Numbered from the stretch's first letter, positions 47,417 through 55,685 are shown. The stretch is 64,000 nt of DNA from Mycobacterium barrassiae (GCF_025822765.1 NZ_JACKUK010000028.1:1-64000), one strand, 5' to 3'. Notes: a model not told the origin generated them from the letters alone. Translations and numbers: made by a program.

Positions 47417-48247
47417 ATGGGTCCGGAGCCTCGCGAGTTGGGGTCGAGCGCGCGAAGCCTGTTGCTCACCATCCTGGGTGAGTTCGTGCGCCCTCGCGGC
47501 GTCCCGGTGTGGACGGCAACCTTGGTGGCGGGACTCGCAGCGCTCGGCGTCGAGGAAAAAGCCGCCCGCCAGGCGATCGCACGGTCGGCAGCCCACGGGG
47601 TGCTGGAGTCGCGGAAGTCCGGGCGCCGGGTGTCGTGGCAGATGACTACGGCTGGAACTCGGCTGCTGACGGACGGCGCTCGACGGATCTACGGCTTCCT
47701 GATAGACACATCGGCCTGGGACGGAGAGTGGCTCGTCCTCTCGGTCGGTATTCCGGAGTCGCAGCGGCAGCTGCGCCAGCAGTTGCGCACCCGGCTCACG
47801 TGGTTGGGAATGGGCTCACCCACCCCGGGAATCTGGATTCTTCCCGACGTGACCAAAGTCGGCGAGGTGGCGACGATCATCGACGACCTCGGCCTCGCGG
47901 GGCACGCTTTCGCCTGGACCGGCAAGCTCGCCTCCATCGGCAAAACCGATTCACTGATCGGAGACGCATGGAATCTGAGCGCAGTCGAAGACCGCTACGC
48001 AGACTTCCTCAGTACATTCGGCAAGCTGCGGGCCACCACACCGGCCGAGGCGTACGTAGCCCAGGTCCGCCTGGTTCATGCCTGGCGACGATTTCCATTC
48101 CTGGATCCCGCGCTTCCACGTGAACTGCTCGATCACGATTGGCCGGGCCCTCAGGCGGCGGCGCTCTTCCACCGTCGCCACGACGAATGGCACAGCCAAG
48201 CCCAGACATACTGGACCGAATTGGAGGCGCTAACCGGGAGACGCTAG
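47417..48247 (+). CDS. PaaX-family transcriptional repressor
   Basis: This 276-residue protein has an N-terminal winged helix (RSLLLTILGEFVRPRGVPVW to GVEEKAARQAIARSAAHGVL), a central TIGR02277/PaaX domain (SAWDGEWLVLSVGIPESQR) and a C-terminal ligand domain (LVHAWRRFPFLDPALPRELL). PaaX proteins bind phenylacetyl-CoA and release the paa operon. Here the position opposite boxBC suggests benzoyl-CoA as effector, which would differ from the BoxR/MarR-type control known elsewhere. AAAGGA lies before the ATG. The stop overlaps the convergent toroid gene by 4 bp. Confidence 0.88.
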   Translation: MGPEPRELGSSARSLLLTILGEFVRPRGVPVWTATLVAGLAALGVEEKAARQAIARSAAHGVLESRKSGRRVSWQMTTAGTRLLTDGARRIYGFLIDTSAWDGEWLVLSVGIPESQRQLRQQLRTRLTWLGMGSPTPGIWILPDVTKVGEVATIIDDLGLAGHAFAWTGKLASIGKTDSLIGDAWNLSAVEDRYADFLSTFGKLRATTPAEAYVAQVRLVHAWRRFPFLDPALPRELLDHDWPGPQAAALFHRRHDEWHSQAQTYWTELEALTGRR

Positions 48248-49314
48248 CGATCGCTGGTCGCGCACTCGCAGTCGTACTCGCCCTCGAGGCCGCGGGGCAG
48301 GTCCGCGCCGCGGAAGATGCCGCTGGCCGCCGTCGTGCGCGATAACGCATCGGCCGCGAGGATCATCGCCGCACCGGTCCACGTGGTGCGCTCGACGGGC
48401 CACCGCTTGCCATCGGCATAGACCAAACCGGTCCAGTACGACCCGTCCTCTTCGCGCAGATGATGCATCGAGGCGAACTGCTCATGTGCACGGACTGTAT
48501 CGCCGATGGCGTCCAATGCCATTACCAGCTCGCAGGTTTCGGCTCCGGTCACCCACGGCCGGTCGTCGACGCAGCGGATGCCGAGGCCGGGCACGACGAA
48601 GTCGTCCCATCGTTCGTCGATGCGTGACCGGGCGGGCGCACCACGCAAGGCGCCGCCAAGCACCGGGTAGTACCACTCCATCGACCAACGGTCCTTGGTG
48701 ACGAAGGCGTCCGGGTGCTCGGCGATCACGTGACCGAGCCGGCCGGCCGCGAGCTCCCATTCCGGCTGCGGATCGTCGAAGTAGTCTGCGAGCGCAAGCG
48801 CACACCGGAGGCTGTGATAGATGCTCGCGCAACCGGTGAGCAGTGCTTCCGGTTCCAGCCCCGACGGGCTTCTTGCCCAAGCGATTTCACCACCGCTGAG
48901 CTGCATGTCGAGTACGAAGTCGACGGCCTTTGTGACGACCGGCCACATCGTCTCGGCGAATCGACGGTCGCGGGTGATCAGCACGTGGTGCCAGACGCCG
49001 GTCGCGATGTAGGCGCAGAAGTTGCTGTCGCTGTTGGCATCCTCGATGACGCCGTTGCGCACCTGGATCGGCCATGAGCCGTCGGGCCGCTGCATATTGC
49101 GACACCACTCGAACGCGCCGCGCGCGGGCTCGAGAAGTCCGGCCGCCGTCAGCGCCATCGCGTTCTCGACGTGGTCCCAGGGATCGGTGTGGCCGCCCTC
49201 GAACCACGGAATAGCTCCAGAGGACTCCTGCGTGTCGGCGATCGATCGAGCGGTCTGGCGGCATTGCGCCGGCGTCAGAACACCGGGCACGCCGGGCACG
49301 TTAGGAGACAGCAA
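48244..49314 (-). CDS. Alpha/alpha-toroid protein, usually annotated 'prenyltransferase'
   Basis: This 356-residue protein is rich in paired helices with QW-like turns (MQRPDGSWPIQ, REEDGSYWTG) and many conserved tryptophans. These are signs of an alpha/alpha-barrel as in squalene cyclases, six-hairpin glycosidases or prenyltransferases. No DxDD or prenyltransferase zinc site is evident, so the common label is doubtful. A carbohydrate-active role fits its position as third gene after a glycosyltransferase and a methyltransferase. It overlaps the methyltransferase gene by 14 bp. Confidence 0.65.
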   Translation of the reverse strand: MLSPNVPGVPGVLTPAQCRQTARSIADTQESSGAIPWFEGGHTDPWDHVENAMALTAAGLLEPARGAFEWCRNMQRPDGSWPIQVRNGVIEDANSDSNFCAYIATGVWHHVLITRDRRFAETMWPVVTKAVDFVLDMQLSGGEIAWARSPSGLEPEALLTGCASIYHSLRCALALADYFDDPQPEWELAAGRLGHVIAEHPDAFVTKDRWSMEWYYPVLGGALRGAPARSRIDERWDDFVVPGLGIRCVDDRPWVTGAETCELVMALDAIGDTVRAHEQFASMHHLREEDGSYWTGLVYADGKRWPVERTTWTGAAMILAADALSRTTAASGIFRGADLPRGLEGEYDCECATSDR

Positions 49315-50032
49315 CAGGTACCACCGGCTTCTTGAAATACATGGCGACGCTCTTGCCGATCAGCGGGTTCAGCACTGACTCCGCCGTCCGCGTGAGCCAG
49401 GGTCGGCTCATCATGTCCCACACCAGCAGCTTGTGATATGCCGTCACCGCTGGGTGATCCGACTTCTCCGTTCCGACAGCGCATTTCAGCCACCAATAGG
49501 GAGCGTGCAGCGCATGCGCATGGTGGGTGCCGGTGAGTGTCAGGCCGTGCGCGAGCACCTTGTCCCGCAGCGCGTCGCCCTTGTAGATCCTGATGTGCCC
49601 GCCCTCATTGGCGTGGTACTCGTCGGACAAAATCCAGCACACCTTCTCGGGCAGCCAGCGGGGAACCGTGATCGCCAGGGCGCCACCGGGTTTGAGGACT
49701 CGAACGAGTTCTGCGATCGCTCGGTCGTCCTCGGGTACGTGCTCGAGGATTTCCGACGCGATGACGCAGTCGAAGGTGCCGTCGCCGTACGGCAGGCCCA
49801 GCGCGTCGCCCTTGACCACCTCGGCCTTCGCCGACGCCGGCACCTCGCCCTTGTCCTTCATCGCCTTCAGGATCTCGTCGACGTTGTTGAGATCCTCGAC
49901 GTTCTGATCGAAGCCGATGACGTCGGCGCCTCGCCGGTAGGCCTCGAAAGTGTGCCTGCCTGCGCCGCAGCCGACGTCGATCACCTTCGTGCCTGCGCCG
50001 ACACCGAGCCGGTCATAGTCGACGGTCAGCAT
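49301..50032 (-). CDS. Class I SAM-dependent methyltransferase
   Basis: This 243-residue Methyltransf_11-type protein has motif I VIDVGCGAGRHTFEAY and a second-strand acidic turn (FDQN). CVIASEILEHVPEDD forms the post-I region, and VRVLKPGGALAITVPRWLPE follows. The C-terminal part is hydrophobic and basic, possibly membrane-associated. It is the second gene of the operon, overlapping the glycosyltransferase by 7 bp. It probably methylates the sugar product made by that enzyme; this is inference. It resembles Rv0224c from memory. Confidence 0.8.
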   Translation of the reverse strand: MLTVDYDRLGVGAGTKVIDVGCGAGRHTFEAYRRGADVIGFDQNVEDLNNVDEILKAMKDKGEVPASAKAEVVKGDALGLPYGDGTFDCVIASEILEHVPEDDRAIAELVRVLKPGGALAITVPRWLPEKVCWILSDEYHANEGGHIRIYKGDALRDKVLAHGLTLTGTHHAHALHAPYWWLKCAVGTEKSDHPAVTAYHKLLVWDMMSRPWLTRTAESVLNPLIGKSVAMYFKKPVVPVAVS

Positions 50033-51261
50033 TTCGCGACCCGCTCACACGCCTGCTCGTACACCGCAACCGTCTGTGCCGCAACGGATTCCCAGCTGAA
50101 CACATCCAGTGCACGCTGTCGGCCGTTCGCACCGAGCCGGCGTAGTTCCAGCGGCGAGTCGAGGAGTTCGCCGAGCACCCTGGTCAACTCATCGACGTCG
50201 GCCGGGGTCACCAACCGCGCGCATTCACCGTCGGCGCCGACCACCTCGGGCAGCGCTCCCGCCCGACTGGCGACGATCGGCGTGCCACTGGCCATCGCCT
50301 CCACCGCAGGCAGCGAGAAGCCCTCGTAAAGCGAAGGGATGCAGGCGACTTCGGCCGACGCCAGCAGGTCGGCGAGCTCTGCATCGGTCAGCCCGCTCGA
50401 GCTGTGCACGATGTCGGAGATGCCCAACTCCGCGATCAGCTTCTCGGTCGGGCCATTGGGTTCGAGCTTGGCGACGAGCTGCAACTCGAGGTCGCGTTCG
50501 ACGCGCAGCCGCGCGACGGCGTTCAGCAGATGCGCGACGCCCTTCAGCGGCACGTCGGCACTTGCGATCGCGATGATGCGGTTACGCACCCGACGTTCGG
50601 CGGGCTTGAACAGTTCGGTGTCGACGCCCAGCGGTACGACGTGCAGCTGGTTCGGCGTCACGCCGAAGTCCTCGGCGATGTCGGCGGCCGACGTCGATGA
50701 GACCGTGAGCAGTTCGGGGATCCGTCGCGCGACATCCTTCTGCATCTCGGCGAAGCCGTACCAGCGGCGCACCAACGGCTTACGCCACCACGGTGCCGCC
50801 GCAACGTCGAGCACGCGATCGCGAGTGATCGGATGGTGCACGGTCGCCACCACCGGCAAGCCGATGTCCGCGATTTTCAGCAGCCCGGAGCCCAGGCACT
50901 GGTTGTCGTGCACCACGTCGAAGTCGTCCCGCCGCTCGGCCAGCACGCGCGCAGCACGCAGGCTGAACGTCTTCGGCTCCGGGAAACCCGCGGTCCACGT
51001 CGTCAGCAGCTCGCGAAGGTCGATCGTCGTCTTGATCTCGTTGGGCCACGGAATGCGGAACGGGTCCGGCTCGCGGTAGAGGTCGAGGCTCGGCACCTTG
51101 GTCAGGCGCACCCGCGGATCGAGGCCCTCGGGGTACGGCTGGCCGGAGAACACCTCGACGTCATGGCCCAGCTCGACGAGTCCCCTGGACAGGTGGCGGA
51201 CGTAGACCCCCTGCCCGCCGCAATGGGTCTTACTCCGGTACGACAACAAAGCGATGCGCAT
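50026..51261 (-). CDS. GT4-family glycosyltransferase
   Basis: This 411-residue GT-B glycosyltransferase has the N-terminal acceptor-side loop KTHCGGQGVYVRHLSRGL. The donor-site motif EVACIPSLYEGFSLPAVEAMASGTP (split as EVACIPSLYEGFSLP and AVEAMASGTP) carries the EX7E glutamates of family GT4. It transfers a sugar from an NDP or GDP donor; donor and acceptor are unknown. ATG 51261 begins the conserved MRIALLSY; the upstream extension lacks similarity. It is the first gene of a three-gene operon with its promoter and a palindrome at 51348-51392. Confidence 0.85.
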   Translation of the reverse strand: MRIALLSYRSKTHCGGQGVYVRHLSRGLVELGHDVEVFSGQPYPEGLDPRVRLTKVPSLDLYREPDPFRIPWPNEIKTTIDLRELLTTWTAGFPEPKTFSLRAARVLAERRDDFDVVHDNQCLGSGLLKIADIGLPVVATVHHPITRDRVLDVAAAPWWRKPLVRRWYGFAEMQKDVARRIPELLTVSSTSAADIAEDFGVTPNQLHVVPLGVDTELFKPAERRVRNRIIAIASADVPLKGVAHLLNAVARLRVERDLELQLVAKLEPNGPTEKLIAELGISDIVHSSSGLTDAELADLLASAEVACIPSLYEGFSLPAVEAMASGTPIVASRAGALPEVVGADGECARLVTPADVDELTRVLGELLDSPLELRRLGANGRQRALDVFSWESVAAQTVAVYEQACERVAKC

Positions 51262-51347
51262 GCTCAACTCACGGCAATGCGCGCTTGCGGACACGTCCAG
51301 GCCCGGTGAGCAGGACAAATCACATCACTCAAAGACCCCGAACCTTT

Positions 51348-51363
51348 CTGGACATGTGTCCAG
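51348..51363. promoter_or_regulatory. Palindrome downstream of the glycosyltransferase promoter
   Basis: CTGGACATGTGTCCAG has arms CTGGACA and TGTCCAG. The core GGACATGTGTCC equals that at the TetR start (41720-41733). It lies immediately after the -10 box on the minus strand, where a repressor would block initiation. Confidence 0.65.
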
Positions 51364-51392
51364 ACTATAGTTTGACTAGCTATCGGACGCAA
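51364..51392 (-). promoter_or_regulatory. Promoter of the glycosyltransferase operon
   Basis: On the minus strand TTGCGT (51392-51387) and TATAGT (51369-51364) are 17 bp apart, a good SigA-type promoter. The leader before the ATG would be about 95 nt. Confidence 0.55.
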
Positions 51393-51470
51393 CGCGTCCC
51401 TACTGCTCTGACTACCACATACGGTGCGGGGCGCGCTCTCCGACCTCTCTCCGCCGACCGCCTCGCAAGC

Positions 51471-51938
51471 TCACGGCTCCTGCTGCTCCGGCGGGAATCC
51501 CCCGGTGGCGACCGGACCCCAGCGCGTGGGTGTGACGCGGATCAGACACTTGCCCTGATCGACCATCGCCTGCCGGTACTCATCCCAGTCGGGATGCTCG
51601 CCGGAGATGGCACGGAAGTAGTCCACGAGCGGTTCGACGGCATCGGGGAGGTCGATTACCTCGGCAACGCCGTCGACCTGCACGTAGGCTCCGTTGAACT
51701 CGTCGGACAGCACGGTGACGCTCGCGCGCGGCGTGCGCCGGATGTTGGCGGACTTGGCCCGCTGCGGATAGCTCGCGATCACAATGCGGCCTTGATCGTC
51801 GACGCCGCCCGTCACCGGCGAACTCTGCAAGGAGCCGTCGGATCGAAATGTGGTGAGGACCATACGATGTCGTGGTCTGACAAAGTCCAGCAGCTGAGGC
51901 AGATCGACAGCGTCGGCGGTCGCGTACTTTCTGGCCAT
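51471..51938 (-). CDS. PPOX-class F420-dependent oxidoreductase
   Basis: This 155-residue split-barrel protein of the FDOR-B/TIGR03618-like group has RPRHRMVLTTFRSDGSLQSSP at the N terminus (first strand pair), RAKSANIRRTPRASVTVLSD in the centre and GKCLIRVTPTRWGP near the end. It is likely to bind F420 or FMN. The substrate is unknown. It is divergent from a flavin reductase-like gene with 26 bp between the starts. Confidence 0.8.
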   Translation of the reverse strand: MARKYATADAVDLPQLLDFVRPRHRMVLTTFRSDGSLQSSPVTGGVDDQGRIVIASYPQRAKSANIRRTPRASVTVLSDEFNGAYVQVDGVAEVIDLPDAVEPLVDYFRAISGEHPDWDEYRQAMVDQGKCLIRVTPTRWGPVATGGFPPEQQEP

Positions 51939-51964
51939 GACCCAACACTAGTGACGGGATAGCG

Positions 51965-52447
51965 ATGGAAGCCTTCGAGAAGCTCGTCTCCATGCTCGAC
52001 TATCCGATGTATGTCGTCACCACCCGCGCCGGCGACGAACGCTCCGGATGTCTGGTCGGGTTCACCAGCCAGGTGAGCATCGGACCGCCGCGGTTCCTGG
52101 TCGGCCTGTCGAACAAGAACCACACCTACCGGGTCGCGCGCGACGCGACGCATCTGGCCGTCCATCTCCTGCCGCGACGACACCGCGAATTGGCCCGGCT
52201 GTTCGGCAGCGAGACCACCGATCATGTGGACAAGTTCAGCCGGTGCGGGTGGCGCGAAGGCCCGCACGAGATGCCGATCCTCGACGACGCGGCGGGCTGG
52301 TTCGTCGGTGAGGTGCTCAACCGCTACGACCTCGGGGACCACGTCGGCTTTCTGTTGGAACCCGTCACCGGCGACGCCCCTGACTCGTTCGAGCAGCTGG
52401 TGACCTTTTCCGATGTCCGAGACCTGGAGCCCGGACACGAGGCGTGA
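51965..52447 (+). CDS. Flavin reductase-like (FMN-binding split barrel) protein
   Basis: This 160-residue protein of the flavin_reduct family has VVTTRAGDERSGCLVGFTSQVSIGPPRFLVG, split here as VVTTRAGDERSGCLVG and FTSQVSIGPPRFLVG, the FMN-binding segment. Such proteins reduce flavin for a partner monooxygenase. GGGATAG lies ahead of the ATG. It is divergent from the F420-type gene, with only 26 bp in between to hold both promoters. A hairpin follows. Confidence 0.8.
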   Translation: MEAFEKLVSMLDYPMYVVTTRAGDERSGCLVGFTSQVSIGPPRFLVGLSNKNHTYRVARDATHLAVHLLPRRHRELARLFGSETTDHVDKFSRCGWREGPHEMPILDDAAGWFVGEVLNRYDLGDHVGFLLEPVTGDAPDSFEQLVTFSDVRDLEPGHEA

Positions 52448-52490
52448 CTGCTCGACGGTCCGCGGATCCGTCGCCCACTCCGCACCGAGC

Positions 52491-52536
52491 GTGCGTCCAC
52501 TGCGAAATTCCGGCCAGCTTTTCGCGGTGACCGCAC
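52491..52536. terminator. Hairpin after the flavin reductase-like gene
   Basis: GTGCGTCCACTGCGAAA (52491-52507) pairs with TTTCGCGGTGACCGCAC (52520-52536): 14 Watson-Crick pairs, one G-U pair, two mismatches and a 12-nt loop. It lies 43 bp after the stop codon. Confidence 0.6.
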
Positions 52537-52582
52537 ATTCGGCGGTCGCGGAGAACTTTCGTCACGTGTCATAAGACGGCGC

Positions 52583-52588
52583 TATGCT
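52583..52588 (+). promoter_or_regulatory. Leaderless-type -10 box for the small gene
   Basis: TATGCT ends 6 bases before the ATG at 52595. This is the main reason to take that short frame as a real gene. Confidence 0.5.
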
Positions 52589-52594
52589 TCGAAC

Positions 52595-52816
52595 ATGCGT
52601 TCGGATAAAGAGATGCTCGTCGAAGCACTGGATGCCATCGAAGCGGGCTGCCGAGCTGTTGGGGTGTTTCCGTTGGAGACGTTGTCACGTTCCGACGGGC
52701 AGGCCCTGCTGGCGCGGCTCGACCAGTTGGACCAGAAGATCGTCGCCGTGCACCGCCGACTCCAGGGCCGGCTGATCACTACGGCGCGCGGGGTCACGGG
52801 TCGGACTTGCGCTTGA
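52595..52816 (+). CDS. Small hypothetical protein
   Basis: This 73-residue, mostly helical protein (SDKEMLVEALDAIEAG, then GQALLARLDQLDQKIVAVHR) ends in a basic tail. I do not recognise a family; the leucine-rich second half could form a short coiled coil, somewhat like the start of DUF222/HNH proteins. The promoter spacing indicates a leaderless transcript. Its last 23 bases overlap the end of the convergent gene. Confidence 0.5.
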   Translation: MRSDKEMLVEALDAIEAGCRAVGVFPLETLSRSDGQALLARLDQLDQKIVAVHRRLQGRLITTARGVTGRTCA

Positions 52817-53105
52817 GCGTCCATGCCGGGATCCAATGCGTCACCGCTTTGCGGCGGGCACCGTAGGCGATCTCGTAGGTGACCAGGCCCCACCAGTAGC
52901 CCTGTTCGCAAGTGCCCCAACACGTCAGCTTGCCCTCGACGATCGAGTGCAGTTGCAGTCCGGCGGGGTTGTAGCCACCGGTTCGATGTGGCTCGCGCGG
53001 GAACACCGCCGCGAGGTCGACGAGCACCGTGACAGGTGGGTCGACCCGGCGGAACGCCGGCGCTACCGGCTGCCCGTTGTAGCCGATGGATTGAAGCTCA
53101 CCCAC
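52794..53105 (-). CDS. Conserved hypothetical protein
   Basis: This 103-residue protein has no recognised domain. It contains many aromatic residues and a CWGTCEQGYWWGLVTYEI segment with two cysteines three residues apart, which may bind a metal or form a disulfide. No signal peptide or membrane segment is visible. It lies 7 bp downstream of the C39-like gene and is probably cotranscribed with it. Confidence 0.6.
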   Translation of the reverse strand: MGELQSIGYNGQPVAPAFRRVDPPVTVLVDLAAVFPREPHRTGGYNPAGLQLHSIVEGKLTCWGTCEQGYWWGLVTYEIAYGARRKAVTHWIPAWTLKRKSDP

Positions 53106-53112
53106 CGTTCGA

Positions 53113-53655
53113 TCATACGTTCGAATACGGCAGTACGAACGCGACCGGTTGCGGGAAGCCCAGCCCGACCAACCGCGACTCGCGCACTGCCGCGACGTCC
53201 ACCGAACGGACCTCCCCGGACGACGGTTCGTAGCAGCTCAACCTCTGGTCGTCGGCATCGACGATCAGCACCCAGTGCCGAGGGATCACCCGCCCGACGA
53301 GCATCGCGACCGGCCGACCCCTCCCAGCGGCGGCGACCACATCACCCAGGCTGTCGCGACGGCCCCAGCGACGGCCCCGGAAGAGACGCCAGCGGTACCA
53401 GACCCCTGCCGTCGCACCCTCGGCAGTGAGTGCGCGCGCCATGCCCCACGGCGTCGTGCCGAGCCGACGCGGCCAGATCCGGTTCACGTCGGCATGCACG
53501 CGTAGTTGTTCGGCATCGAACAGAGCGGCACCGGACACCGGGTCTGCGAACGCGGCGCGACGACGCGGGTCGAGCATTGCGCCCGCCATCAACGCGGCCG
53601 ACGGACCACACGTCACCCCGTCGCGTTGGCGCAGCCGCAGACCCTCGAGCTTCAT
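53113..53655 (-). CDS. C39/papain-like putative cysteine peptidase domain protein
   Basis: This 180-residue protein has a cysteine in RQRDGVTCGPSAALMAGA (C18) at the start of a helix. A histidine follows in VIPRHWVLIVDADDQRLSCYEP, as Cys and His are spaced in C39-like peptidases, with an acidic residue (D) downstream. No signal sequence is visible, which is unusual for a C39 peptidase; it may be inactive or act on cytosolic peptides. ATG 53655 begins the conserved part; the frame is open 30 codons further upstream. It forms a pair with the next small gene. Confidence 0.6.
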   Translation of the reverse strand: MKLEGLRLRQRDGVTCGPSAALMAGAMLDPRRRAAFADPVSGAALFDAEQLRVHADVNRIWPRRLGTTPWGMARALTAEGATAGVWYRWRLFRGRRWGRRDSLGDVVAAAGRGRPVAMLVGRVIPRHWVLIVDADDQRLSCYEPSSGEVRSVDVAAVRESRLVGLGFPQPVAFVLPYSNV

Positions 53656-53732
53656 CGGCTCAAGTGTGGCATCGGCCGGTCCAATTCCATTCGGTGATTG
53701 TGGGCCATTCGCTGTTCCCACAGCGCAATTCC

Positions 53733-53744
53733 TGCCAATTGGCA
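53733..53744. promoter_or_regulatory. Palindrome upstream of the small secreted protein
   Basis: TGCCAATTGGCA is a perfect 12-bp palindrome within an AT-rich stretch, 124 bp before the secreted protein gene and 77 bp before the divergent C39-like start. A second dyad, TGTGGG and CCCACA 12 bp apart, lies at 53699-53722. Regulator unknown. Confidence 0.35.
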
Positions 53745-53867
53745 ATCAATTACTGCCATCGGAATTAAATCCCTGACCTCCTGGTTTACAAGATCAGCTG
53801 CAGCGCGAACCGCGACATATGCCACGGCTCGAAATACGAAGAGGGAAGAAAGAAGAAGGCTCCAAAA

Positions 53868-54167
53868 ATGAAGAAGTTTGGATTCGCCACCGTCGCCGCG
53901 AGTGCACTGACCGCCGCCTTCCTCGGACTGGCCGCTCCGGCGCTGGCCGCACCGTCAGGACCCGGGAACGCTCAAGACACGATCAGCGATCTCCAGGCGC
54001 AGGGCTACACCGTCATCGTCAACCGCATCGGTAACGCTCCGCTCGACAAGGCGACCGTTGTCGCAGTGCGGCCCGGGCATAGCTACACCCGAACCGACAG
54101 CAGCCAACCAGGTGAAGATCGCATCACCACGCTGCTGAGCAAGACGGTCTACGTCGACGTGAAGTAG
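53868..54167 (+). CDS. Small secreted protein with signal peptide
   Basis: This 99-residue protein has a classical Sec signal peptide (MKKFGFATVAASALTAAFLG, cleavage after the following AAPALA at about residue 27). The mature 70 residues have DTISDLQAQGYTVIVNRIG, a segment common to a family of small mycobacterial exported proteins of unknown function. GAAGAAGG lies before the ATG. Two hairpins follow the stop codon, which suits a strongly expressed single gene. Confidence 0.8.
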   Translation: MKKFGFATVAASALTAAFLGLAAPALAAPSGPGNAQDTISDLQAQGYTVIVNRIGNAPLDKATVVAVRPGHSYTRTDSSQPGEDRITTLLSKTVYVDVK

Positions 54168-54169
54168 CG

Positions 54170-54236
54170 CGAGGTGAATTAGCCCCTCACCTCGACAAGC
54201 CTCCCGATGCCTCCCCCCGGGCGTCGGGAGGCTTGT
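54170..54236 (+). terminator. Tandem hairpins after the secreted protein gene
   Basis: The first hairpin is CGAGGTGA/TCACCTCG (54170-54177, 54187-54194; loop 9). The second is ACAAGCCTCCCGA/TCGGGAGGCTTGT (54195-54207, 54224-54236), a perfect 13-bp stem with a 16-nt loop. The two stems are adjacent with no bases between. Confidence 0.8.
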
Positions 54237-54290
54237 CCGTTTCCGTGAACAAGTGTTTCGGATCGCCGGCGGGCGGTTAATCGAGACCCA

Positions 54291-55685
54291 ATGGGCTTCG
54301 ACATCACCCCGACCGCTGCGCAGCACGACCTGGCACGCCGCACACACGAATTCGCCGAGAACGTGGTGCGGCCGGTGGCAGCCGACTACGACCAGCGCCA
54401 GGAGTTCCCATGGCCGGTCCTCGAGGAGGCGGCGACTCAGGGCTTCTACAGTCCGCTGTTCTACCGCGACCTCATCGGCGATCCCACCGGCCTCTCCCTG
54501 CCGATGTTCATGGAGGAGCTGTTCTGGGGCTGCGCCGGCATCGGGCTGGCCGTCGTGATGCCCGCGCTCGCGCTCTCGGCCATCGGCCAGGCGGCCTCAC
54601 CGGAACAGATGCTCCAGTGGGCACCTGAATGCTTCGGCACGCCAGGCGATCTCAAACTCGCCGCCCTGGCAATCTCCGAACCCGAGGGCGGCAGCGACGT
54701 CCGCAACCTGCGGACCACCGCCCGCCGTGACGGTTCGGGGCCGGACGCCGACTGGATCATCAACGGCCACAAGATGTGGATCGGCAACGGCGGCATCGCC
54801 AACGTCCACGTGGTCAACGCCGTCGACGACCAGGAGCTGGGGCACAAAGGACAGGCGCTGTTCATCGTGCCCGGCGGAACCCCCGGGTTGGAGCTGGTCC
54901 GCAAGCTCGACAAGCTCGGCTGCCGCGCCTCGCACACCGCCGAGCTCAAGTTCAACGACGTCCGGGTCCCTGCCGCCAACCTGCTCGGCGGGCAGGACAG
55001 GCTCGACCACAAACTCGCCAAGGCGCGCGAGGCGATCGAAGGCGGCGCACGTTCCGGCTCCGCCACCCTCGGCACCTTCGAGCAGACGCGACCGATGGTG
55101 GCGGCGCAGGCCCTCGGAATCGCGCGGGCCGCACTGGAATACGCCACCGAGTACGCCAACGGGCGTGAGGCGTTCGGCGCGCCGATCATCGACAACCAGG
55201 GCATCGCCTTTCCGCTTGCCGATCTCGCCACCGGCATCGACGCCGCACGGTTGCTCACCTGGCGGGCATCCTGGATGGCGGCGAGCGGTATCCCGTTCGA
55301 GCGTGGTGAGGGATCGATGTCCAAGCTCGCGGCGAGCGAGGTGGCCGTGCGGACCACCGAGCGCGGCATCCAGACCATGGGTGGCTGGGGCTACGTCAAG
55401 GACCATCCTGTCGAGAAGTGGTACCGGGATGCCAAGCTGTACACCATCTTCGAGGGCACCAGCGAGATCCAGCGCATCGTCATCTCCAACGCCCTCGGCG
55501 CCGCCGCAGGTAAGCCGCCGCTGCACGTCGACCTCGAACCCACCGGCGGTCCGTTCAACCGGATGTTCGGTCGCGGTACACCGGCACGCACCCAGGCCGG
55601 CAGCGCCGCACTCGCGGTGAAGGACCGCATTCCCGCCCCGGTCATGAGGCTGGCGATGAAGGTGTTGCAGCCACCGCGCAAATGA
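54291..55685 (+). CDS. Acyl-CoA dehydrogenase family protein
   Basis: This 464-residue flavoenzyme is about 80 residues longer than a minimal acyl-CoA dehydrogenase, mostly through loops and a C-terminal extension. The FAD/substrate loop LAISEPEGGSDVRNLRTTAR and the C-terminal catalytic segment YTIFEGTSEIQRIVISNAL are present, with the probable catalytic glutamate in IFEG. It oxidises an acyl-CoA and passes electrons to ETF. The substrate cannot be told. Its stop is 1 bp from the end of the convergent membrane protein gene. Confidence 0.85.
   Translation: MGFDITPTAAQHDLARRTHEFAENVVRPVAADYDQRQEFPWPVLEEAATQGFYSPLFYRDLIGDPTGLSLPMFMEELFWGCAGIGLAVVMPALALSAIGQAASPEQMLQWAPECFGTPGDLKLAALAISEPEGGSDVRNLRTTARRDGSGPDADWIINGHKMWIGNGGIANVHVVNAVDDQELGHKGQALFIVPGGTPGLELVRKLDKLGCRASHTAELKFNDVRVPAANLLGGQDRLDHKLAKAREAIEGGARSGSATLGTFEQTRPMVAAQALGIARAALEYATEYANGREAFGAPIIDNQGIAFPLADLATGIDAARLLTWRASWMAASGIPFERGEGSMSKLAASEVAVRTTERGIQTMGGWGYVKDHPVEKWYRDAKLYTIFEGTSEIQRIVISNALGAAAGKPPLHVDLEPTGGPFNRMFGRGTPARTQAGSAALAVKDRIPAPVMRLAMKVLQPPRK

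Noticed and set aside
48244-49314. Firm call as a prenyltransferase or terpene cyclase
   Set aside because: No DxDD or zinc-binding prenyltransferase residues were found; only the toroid-like helix pattern is visible.
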